Source: Nemania diffusa (Eukaryota > Ascomycota > Sordariomycetes > Xylariales > Xylariaceae). From it: a stretch of 64,000 bases of DNA. A program made the translations under genes and the position numbers. Positions 55,899 to 64,000 of this stretch are shown piece after piece. The notes beneath the pieces are model-generated. The model saw nothing but the letters and a program-made list of their open reading frames with translations, ran no database searches and had not been told where the DNA came from. The stretch's first letter is position 1, and every line of letters starts with the position of its first letter. Where the stretch lies: NCBI GenBank assembly GCA_038501195.1, contig JBBPUQ010000009.1, positions 558,001 through 622,000 of the forward strand, written 5' to 3'.

Positions 55899-57737
55899 TA
55901 GGTACATAGGTAGGTAGGTAGGTTCAATCAGAGGCTACCAAGTGATTACCTGGTTATAATGCAGTACAGTATACATAACTACGCGTAAGCGATAGCAAAG
56001 TAATAGGTAATAATGACCGAGAAGGAATTATAAGGGAGGGTTTCTATTTCTAAGAATCTGACCGTCTGCCCATTTACGGTACTAGCTGCAGGATACAAAT
56101 CGTGCAAGAAATGCTTGGAAAGGTATCCCGTCTTTTCTTCTCAAACGCCTTCTCATTTTCGTCCTTGTTTTCGCAGGCAATAAAACAGCCAGAAGAGCAT
56201 GCATTAATACCTGCCATAGGATAGAGGTTTCTATCCCTGCCGCCACAAATCTCACCTTAGTCTACGCCACTCAGGACGGTAGTTCCCGTCCAACTGAGAC
56301 CATCTTCGCACTTTGTAAGACGGACGTTGATCGCTTGTGTAACTTCTCTCTCTCTCCCTCAAACTATGCGTAGAGAATCGAGATAACGCAAGTAATCTGT
56401 AATGCCTCGCGTGGAAAAGAAAAGGTCGCCGAGATGGCCTCAATAAAGAACGAGGCGAATATATAAATTTAAGTTAGATGAGTATCGATCGAGATGTCTG
56501 CGAGTTATACGAGAAGCGGGCGGCGCAGCCATTGCCAATTCTACGGCCGGCTGCCGGCTATAAAGCTACTCTATGTAGCGACGACATAGCCTGCCGCAAG
56601 ATAGATTGATCGTGAAAGAGGGGCTTCGCATCCCATCCGTCCATCCAACCATCCAACCCAGGGAACCATCGTCAGAACAGTGTCTCATTGCCAAGACACG
56701 GCACGGGAAGCCCAGAGCATGGTGCAGCAGCGAGCCTTATTGTCGGATTCTCCTACTAGCTCCTACTAGGCCGCCCTTGCATATATCGACGAGTCTAGCG
56801 AGATGGTGTTTGAATACGCGTACATACCTACATACACAGTCCAGTCTATACGATCGATCGACAGACACACAGCCGTAGATTCGCGCGCCAGCCTCCATCT
56901 CGATACCGTCGCTTCTAGCCGACTCACTCGCTTCATCGCGGCCAAGGCCTGCGAGAAGTGAGAGGCGCTTGGAGGCGATACTGACCGTCGGATAGACGTG
57001 CCTGTGTGCCATAATGGCAACACGCCATTATCTAGAGCGATGTACGCCGTACGTATAGGTCGTGTAAGCCCCCGCCCCGCGGAAATACAGGGTTTCCCGT
57101 CACATGTCCTCATTGCGGTTGTGCTAGACAGGTATGTAATGCAGCGAGCCGATGCGTGAAATATCCAAAGTGGGACGACTCGTGTCACCGCTACTACGAG
57201 TTGCATGAGGACATACCCGGTTTGACAGGATGGCGGCGTCGCATTGGCAGGATACGCTGCACTTACTACGTCCAACAGCCACCTTCTGTAACTGCATCTA
57301 CACCGAACCAGACAACGTAACGGAGTGGCAGCGAAGTGTTACGCAGGCCGGGGAAGTGAGAACCTGCAGCCTTGGCCTCCGCCATTAACATAGATGAACA
57401 ATCAACCTTTGGTTGTGATGTACTGTTTGCGTCACATTGTCAACGGGGACGGCACCGGGGCGGAGATGATAAGAAGACGTATGAAAGTCTTCAAATGATG
57501 AGCTTGCTACGAAACACTGAAGCCACCCCCACTAATATATATATATACAGATATGTAGATGAGTAGTTTCGGTCACAATGTCGTATGCTATGTAGTATTA
57601 TAGACAAGATAGATAAGATGGACGTAAGATACAATATAAAACAACTACACTACAGTAGATAGACAGATAAAGTGGAGGTACGCAGTACATCTACGCAGAA
57701 ACACACCCCTGCCCGCCATATATAGCTCGGCCTCTTA
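55899..57737. other. Intergenic region, MITE to VOC gene
   Basis: A TAGGTAGGTAGGTAGG run at 55908-55924 follows the MITE. Overlapping minus-strand frames at 56737-57275 have no recognisable domain. A CGATCGATCGA run lies at about 56852. Right end is the VOC gene 3' flank. Confidence 0.5.
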
Positions 57738-58316
57738 TTACCAAGGGATGCTCTCCGGCCCGCGCGCACCAACAACCGGGCGCTTCTTAATCTCGGCTTC
57801 GGACACGCCCTGCTCGAGCTGGCGGATGAGGTCCTCAGGATCAAAGTCGGCGCCGAGGGGGTTGGCGGCGAACTCGGGGCCGGCCATGAAGGCGGTGGCC
57901 TCCTCGGCCGTGTCGAAGTTGTCGACCTGCGTCTCGACGCGGTTGCCGTCCGGGTCCTGGTAGTACAGCGACGTCGTGGGGCCGTGGTTGATGCACCAGA
58001 TGGGCCGGATGCCCAGCGCCTTGCGCTGCGCGTACGCCGTCATCAGCCCGTCGAGCGTCTCGTACGTGAAGGCGATGTGGTCGAGCCCCGCGCTCTTCTG
58101 CACCTTGTCCGCCAGCCCCGGGATCTCGATCAGCGCGATGCGGTGGTGCTCCTCGTCGTACGTCAGGAAGGCCATCTGCTCGTTCTCCCAGCTCGCGTGC
58201 GCGCCTAGGAACGTCTTGTAGAAGGTCGACATGGCTTTTAAGTCGGGGGTTTTGAGCACGACGTGTGCCATGGATTTGGGCGAGATGACCTTGTTTGAGA
58301 TGGAGCTGGCGGCCAT
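57738..58316 (-). CDS. VOC/glyoxalase-fold dioxygenase-like protein
   Basis: A 192-residue intronless protein with one full vicinal-oxygen-chelate domain (about residues 14-135). The likely metal ligands are His18 (SMAHVVLKT), His80 (GLDHIAF) and Glu128 (DPDGNRVETQ), the 2-His-1-Glu set of extradiol dioxygenases and glyoxalase relatives. The segment SLYYQDPDGNRVETQVDNF is close to biphenyl-2,3-diol dioxygenase-type fungal proteins. Residues 136-192 (an acidic segment ending IKKRPVVGARGPESIPW) form a C-terminal tail typical of that subgroup. The substrate is unknown; ring cleavage of a catechol or a detoxification reaction is possible. No signal peptide, so cytosolic. The coding region is markedly GC-rich. 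Confidence 0.87.
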   Translation of the reverse strand: MAASSISNKVISPKSMAHVVLKTPDLKAMSTFYKTFLGAHASWENEQMAFLTYDEEHHRIALIEIPGLADKVQKSAGLDHIAFTYETLDGLMTAYAQRKALGIRPIWCINHGPTTSLYYQDPDGNRVETQVDNFDTAEEATAFMAGPEFAANPLGADFDPEDLIRQLEQGVSEAEIKKRPVVGARGPESIPW

Positions 58317-58653
58317 TGTGAAAACTTGGTGCTCTGATATAAGCTAGATGCTCAGATGGATATAAGACGAATAAGTCAATGTGTATGAATGTTTCTTTAT
58401 ATGTGGTGTTGCTGTATTAGATATCTGGCTGGAAAAATTCACTTCCAACAACCACATCAAGCTCATTTATATATATATTTCATTTCTATTAATTTCCTAT
58501 CCCGAGTAATCGACCAAGCTTCCCGAGGAGTTGTCCCGAGTAAAGCACGCATGCTGCGGGATCAACGCCGCGCCCGCCACAGACACAATACCTACTGACC
58601 AGGAGCGCTGGCGGCTTAGCTAATTCACGCGCGCCTCGGGCTTTATAACTACT

Positions 58654-58693
58654 GGTCCGCAGTGGTCCGTGGTGGTCCGTGGTGGTCCGTGTG
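58654..58693. repeat. Four tandem GGTCCGTGGT-like units
   Basis: GGTCCGCAGT, GGTCCGTGGT, GGTCCGTGGT and GGTCCGTGTG follow one another in register, a 10 bp unit that matches one helical turn. It lies upstream of the VOC-fold gene. Confidence 0.75.
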
Positions 58694-61495
58694 ATCCGTT
58701 CCCCGGGTCTTGTCCCCAATGAGCCCGTAAGATTGATCCCCAGCCCCGGGAGCGGACACTTTACATAAGCCGCGCGGATTTTATATTTTTAAGCTTAGCT
58801 AGTCGAGATACGCACGTTGCATATAGGTTATATGCTCCGCTAGGACGCAGACTTGCAATGAATTTCTTAATTGATACGTACATGAGTTTCTCGCAATTCT
58901 GCTTACGGTCGGCAGAGCCGAGAAGTACCTACCAGAATTACGCAACATGTCGGAGCTTAAGATGGTGCCGAAGCGCGATGCATTGCGTACAATAGCCTAC
59001 GCAGTCATCAGCTAGCGGGTCATGAGTCGCTTCCCCGCGCGCATCTGGCATCATGCTGCGAACACCTTGTGTTTCAATTAATGATGTTGACAGGTTTTTA
59101 TAACTACCCCATACTAAACTACAAAAGTAGTACTTATTGTTGTTGTTTCTGTTCGAGAAATTTCATGGAATTCATAAAGCCGACCATACCGGATCCGAGC
59201 ATTACTATTACGGAATAATTCACCGCATTCTTTCGGGGGCATTGCATACCTTTGCAAGTTCCGGGCCTCGATTTAGAGGCTATGTGACCAAGAGCGGATG
59301 TTCCTATTTAGGGCCGTCCGACGGAAGCCAATTGTTCGTTACGTATAGTAACATAGTGCAACTTCTATGCCTCCGTTGAAAGCGAGCGAGCTGATTACTG
59401 TTGGCGTTGACAGGGAAAGACGCGATCGGTTGAGCTGGAGAAGAGACTCTCCGGTTTCCCGTACGTTTACTAGGTACAGAATACGCAGTTTGTAAGTTGA
59501 CATCTTCCGTGCTTCCAGAACAATTCGCATCTCCGTCGATGCCAAGAAAGTCGAGGCCTTCGTCTGGTGGTGTAGGTAGTATTGTAGGGGCCGTCTTCCC
59601 ACATGGGGAAATCGGCTCACGTAGCTGCTAGTCTTATGCAAGCCAAGGCGGTGCTTCGTGAGATCGTTGTCGTTAAGACCTTTTCGAGAACATCTGTAGA
59701 ACTGGATTTCTTCAGGTTTTTGGGGAATGATGCGTATAGGAAGACTTGGTGAAAAGGACACGCATTCGACTACCTACACCGATGGAGAAGGCAGAACAAC
59801 AGGTATAGACTCCAGTGTACAGGGGCTCGGGGGTATATGGGTATATAGCTAAGATGGCACTAAACCCTCCATCGCTAGAGTCATGGATCGGAGGCTGCAT
59901 GCATGTAACTCACGTGCATGCAGTGGTAAGCTACGGGTAGGAATATCCTCCGAAATGATGTAACCTCCGAAAGACTATCTAGTAGTTGGCGATTTCGACG
60001 TCGGTTTGCAACTTGCATGCTTATTTTGGAATTCCCTTTTAGAATCCCTGTGAATTGAAAACTATGCAAAGGCCGGCTATTAATTAGGTTTATTTGAGAA
60101 CCTCCCACAACCCACGTACGGTATCTAGTTACTACTATGGTTCCTAACTACTCGCGCAAAATACGGCGCTCTATGATTTCTATCTCATCATCTCGATTTA
60201 CTAGGTTTGCTAGTCAAGTATATCGGCGCAGTCTCCCAATCGGGTTCGGAACCGGTGTTTTTCTAGATATCCAGCGCTGAGTTTCAGCCCTTATGTCACG
60301 CTTCTATTGATTCCACTGCGCGCCAATATACTCCCAATTATAGGATCCATATTGATACTTAACGACCCCTGACAATACGTACTTGAATAAGTGTCCTTCT
60401 TAGTACTACCTAACCCATTTACGTCTGCAAGTGTAGGGTTTCAATCTCACTAAAAGCCTGCCCTGCTAAAAAGCGGCTACGGACCGAATCGAGTTGAGCT
60501 TTTGTACTGGAGGATTAATTCTCCTTCGTGAAAAACTGCATATGCTAGTTCGACCTAGCAAGTACGATGAGATGCATGACCGTTGAGATGACGCTAAGTC
60601 CAGAGCGTGCCGAGGTGAATAGCATTGATTTATCAAAACTATGGTAGTGTTCTGTATTGGTCATTTATATTCATAAAAAAGGGTCTATAGGGCCCTTGGG
60701 CTAATATATATGGTACTCCTATATATTTATATCAAACGTGGCACGTCAGTCAGCTTATTAGCTCTCGCTTAAAGGATCTACAGAAGTTAAAGAGTATAAT
60801 TGTGCATAGTTTAGTGCTTGGTGGACATGCAACCATACTCAACTAACACCTTAATGACAGGTACGTATACGAAGCTTTTCAAGCTCGGATCGATGATCCA
60901 TGACATTCTTAGTGATGTTACTACATACCGGCATTCTGGTTCATGGAAAGACTTTTCGCCGCAGACAAATTTAGTCAAAATACGGCACTATCCGTACCTG
61001 AATCAAATAAAATCTGTAATAGGAATGCATGCAGAAGACGTCCATCCCGATCTATGCACTGCAACGACAATCCTATTAAGAGGCCCGATGGATAAGTTAT
61101 ATCGGGCCATTGTCGCCTAATGTAACATCGGGGAGCCGGTTGGGAAATGTATAAGTAATTATACATGACACGGTCAGTCTTTCCCAGTGGCAGAATGTCG
61201 ATCATAAGTGTTAAGTTAACGGATAGCTCGCTGTCATTGGCGGGGATGGAACGGTGTTGTAACGAAGGAGGTGAGTCGGTAAAGGTGCTGTAGCATGTGA
61301 AAATTAAGGTCAAATACCTACATAAACATGCATAACGAATTGCATGCCAGTCATAGTAGGGTTGTAGCAACCCATATTTCGTTCCAGACTGGGTCGGGGC
61401 ATAAACAGAGTCGCATGAACGTCTAGAAATATCCGATTATCTATTGAGTACAGCAGGTATGCGTGACAGCGTACAGCATGCCTATAACATCTACA

Positions 61496-61521
61496 CACAG
61501 TGTATAAAATTGTACACTGTG
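61496..61521. repeat. Inverted repeat with 9 bp arms
   Basis: CACAGTGTA and TACACTGTG are perfect reverse complements around an 8-base AT-rich spacer. No poly-U tract follows and no gene ends nearby. Confidence 0.5.
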
Positions 61522-63308
61522 GACCGAGTTGTCTTGCTGACTTACCTAAATGAGAACTTATTAAACGCTTTACCCAATCAGAGATTGCTCGGGCCGCATT
61601 CCCGAACTTCTAACGAAGCCCCACATGCTGTTAGGTAATTCAGCTCACTCCGCCCTAAGCTTAAGCTGGAACCCGTCCATTCGGTCACTATCTACCTGCA
61701 CCAAAAACCGCCCACCCCATTATTAAACTCCATTCCATCCCATTCGTCCCGGATCGGCCACGGCTCGTTCCAGCTTCTCACATGACATATTACCCAAATT
61801 GACTCTTGATGATGCCTCCTCGCCCCCGCCATATGAGCATTGGCTTGAAACATCTGATGTCGATATTCAGGCCCGTCGTGCTGAGTGGGAGTGTGTCTGG
61901 GTAAGATGGCCTTGGGTCTGATCTACCGGTTGCCGACGACGAGCGGCGTCGGGAGAGAGAGCGCAAGTGTAGGTATCCTAGATACCCGTAGCTTTCGGCC
62001 CATTCGGAAATTTCGCCTATCTCCAGCACGTTATACAGGGATCTCGAAGTAGACCATGGTTGGTTAAACTACAGTAGGCCGGTATTGCTACGTTTCAGTA
62101 CTACTCACGCCTTCTTCTCATCCGCCTCTACTAGGGCTGGCCCGGAACTCGGGTCACATTTACCCTAAGTGTCATGCAACGATTCCACTGAACGTAGACG
62201 ACACTATCGCGAGGGGACCATCGTCATCGTTGGAGCTATCTAACCATAACGAGGAACCCGCTCTATTACCAGGCGTTGTGGGCATGGCCTACTAGCTCGT
62301 TCAAGGTGCAAGATCCGTTCGTCTTGAAGATCCTTTAAGCTCTTAACTATCTAAATTCGCCGAGTTCTTCTTGCCCAGGCTAACACGCCTAATTTCTAGG
62401 TCTTATGCATAGTCCCTCATAGGGACGACAAATCAGGCTTGCCTCTACTGGCTGCCTGCAGTATACGGGGCACCTTATCATGGTTCTGGTCAGACAACTT
62501 TCTATAACGCAATCCTCGTACCCTCAGCCTAATGGTTACCCTCTGCTTGCCGAAGCGAACCCCCCACCCTACATGTAGGTGGTAGGATGGGCGCGGGTTG
62601 ATGTCCCAGGACCAGAGTCGACCTCCACCCGGTCCGTCATAGCCGTGGGCTATTACTTGGCATGGGTGGTAATATATAGCTCTTATCGGCTTCATACAGC
62701 TTCGCCTTCACTGCGAGACTAACTTGGAGCCGCCTGGTATCTTGCCCACTCTCCTCCACATTGCGGTGTCTTTTCGGCCATCTGTACCCTCACATGTCGA
62801 AACGCGTTGATCGTCACTGGGTTTAGCTATTCTAAGTCAGCCTCGCGTGGGCGGTGAAGTGTCCTGACGGGGCAAGTCTATCCTCCTTGCAACCCTAGGG
62901 TCAACTGGGGCAATACCATCCAAACATCTCAGCACGCCATCCTACATATACAAGTATCTTCTTACATGCTTCAAAAAATATAATTTGGGTCTGCATTTAG
63001 TCACATCTCGGGTCATAGGACGCCGGAGTCGCTACCGTTCTTGGCAAACTCACCGGGTTCTATGGTTATATAGTGCTCATATGTTTCTCTTTCCCGCTAC
63101 TTATCGATGATCATTTCGATATTGCTGTTTATTTAAGTCTTGACACTATCCGTGTGTCTGTCTGTCTGTTTGATACCATTCCCCTTTAGTGACACGAACC
63201 AACTTGCCCTCTTACCTCTGGCCCCCTACCAAAACAAACAACCTCAACAATCCATAGTATTATCATAGCAAGACATCGATTACAGTCTTATTTACGTAGT
63301 GAGACTCT

Positions 63309-64000
63309 ATGGAACGGCTATCTGTGACAATGGAGCCCCTTGACGATCAAGACTACGATGGGGTAGATCCCCTCTCCTCCCCATCCGATGGTTCCAATGT
63401 CACACCAGATACCGAGTATTCTCCTCCTGACAGTCCATTCCCAAAACAACGCCTTTTACAAGATAGCCGTTCGGCTGCGAGGACGAAGCTTGCTTCTCTG
63501 ACTATCGAAGAGAAGGTATGTGTAATAATGGGCACATCAGTATCAACAAGCTAAACGTACCACAGGTCTCCCTTCTCACTGCCGCAGACTTCTGGCGAAC
63601 AAAATCCATACCTGAAAAAGAAATACCAGCAATAAAGACCAGCGATGGGCCAAATGGTGCCCGCGGTGGCATTTTTGTGGGAGGCACAAAGGTTCGTATA
63701 ACAGTCTATGTCGCCATGTAATATTGCTAACAGTGATTAACATAGGCGGCTCTATTCCCATGTGGCATATCTTTAGCGGCCACCTGGAATAAAAACCTGC
63801 TTTATCAGGTCGGCCAACATCTAGCTGGCGAAGTTCAAGCAAGATCGGCGCAGGTTCTCCTCGCCCCGACTGTCTGCATGCACCGCCATCCACTAGGGGG
63901 CAGGAATTTCGAGTCGTTCTCGGAAGACCCTCTACTTACTGGAAAGCTGGCTTCTCAGTACATCAAGGGGCTGCAATCAAAGGGGGTTGCGGCTACTATT
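63309..64000 (+). CDS. Glycoside hydrolase family 3 beta-glucosidase, 5' part (cut by window edge)
   Basis: Exons 63309-63515, 63566-63691 and 63746 onward. Intron 1 (50 nt) has GTATGT, GCTAAAC and ACAG; intron 2 (54 nt) has a weaker GTTCGT donor, GATTAAC and ATAG, and is fixed by phase and homology. The N-terminal 60 residues are acidic, Ser/Pro-rich and lack a signal peptide, so an intracellular enzyme is likely. The family 3 TIM-barrel follows: TSDGPNGARG, AALFPCGISLAATWN, LLAPTVCMHRHPLGGRNFESFSEDP and LASQYIKGLQSKGVAAT. The GGRNFESFSEDP segment is a GH3 hallmark. The catalytic nucleophile Asp and the C-terminal domains lie beyond the window. It would hydrolyse beta-glucosides such as cellobiose or plant and fungal glucosides; specificity cannot be read from this part. 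Confidence 0.9.

Larger units (their letters stand above)
58317..63308. other. 5 kb region between VOC and GH3 genes
   Basis: Promoters of both divergent genes lie at the ends. A 10 bp tandem (GGTCCGTGGT-type, 58654-58693) lies about 340 bp upstream of the VOC gene. A 9 bp-arm hairpin lies at 61496-61521. A TGTCTGTCTGTCTG run lies at 63156-63170 in the GH3 5' flank. Frames at 59339-59761 and 60818-61120 have no recognised domain or reliable start. No RNA gene seen. Confidence 0.5.

Noticed and set aside
56737..57275. Minus-strand frames up to 169 codons
   Set aside because: No family resemblance, signal or codon pattern like the accepted genes.
59339..59761. Minus-strand frame of 140 codons
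   Set aside because: No recognisable domain and no splice or promoter context.
9298..64000. Secondary-metabolite cluster around the ABC transporter, VOC, protease and GH3 genes
   Set aside because: No synthase, synthetase or pathway-specific regulator is present, and the genes are far apart with unrelated roles.

Overview
The window is nuclear DNA of a filamentous ascomycete (Pezizomycotina). The evidence is short spliceosomal introns of about 48-113 nt with GTAAGT-like donors and CTNAC-type branch points, fungal-specific protein families (DUF8021-like, Cac2, GPI phospholipase B, Zrc1, DUF5519-like, pepsin-type protease), and gene islands separated by long non-coding stretches full of TACCTA/TAGGTA repeats. 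A Sordariomycete is my guess, not a demonstrated placement. I find no rRNA, tRNA or CRISPR array. I rebuilt exon-intron structures by matching donor, branch point, acceptor and reading phase by eye.

Layout, left to right: secreted DUF8021-like protein (+, 40-831); two-exon coiled-coil protein (-, 1795-3347); AT-rich 3.9 kb spacer; CCHC zinc-knuckle protein (+, 7246-8325) whose frame continues 86 codons past a TAG; full-length ABCC/MRP transporter in three exons (-, 9298-14223); 4.5 kb spacer; chromatin assembly factor CAF-1 subunit Cac2 in three exons (+, 18759-20984); GPI-type phospholipase B (+, 24696-26654); G-rich spacer; caspase-fold-like protein in three exons (-, 29948-31829); 8 kb gene desert; F-box-like gene with one internal TAG in an otherwise continuous three-exon frame (-, 39859-41209); AAA ATPase in two exons (+, 44127-46350); DUF5519-like membrane protein (-, 47047-48111); secreted aspartic protease in three exons (-, 49206-50653); Zrc1-type zinc/cation transporter (-, 52477-54183); a 395 bp MITE-like element (55504-55898); VOC/glyoxalase-fold dioxygenase-like protein (-, 57738-58316); 5 kb spacer; and the 5' end of a GH3 beta-glucosidase (+, 63309 to the window edge).

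The genes do not form a recognisable pathway cluster. There is no PKS, NRPS or terpene core and no shared regulator. They look like independent secretion, transport, chromatin and accessory functions, several in convergent pairs. The most interesting signal is that two unrelated genes (CCHC zinc-knuckle and F-box-like) each carry a single in-frame UAG where the coding frame clearly or probably continues. In both, the UAG can be drawn as the first three bases of a five-base hairpin loop. That is the kind of site used by fungal A-to-I mRNA editing (UAG to UGG) in sexual development. RIP-type C-to-T mutation or ordinary pseudogenisation are the competing explanations.
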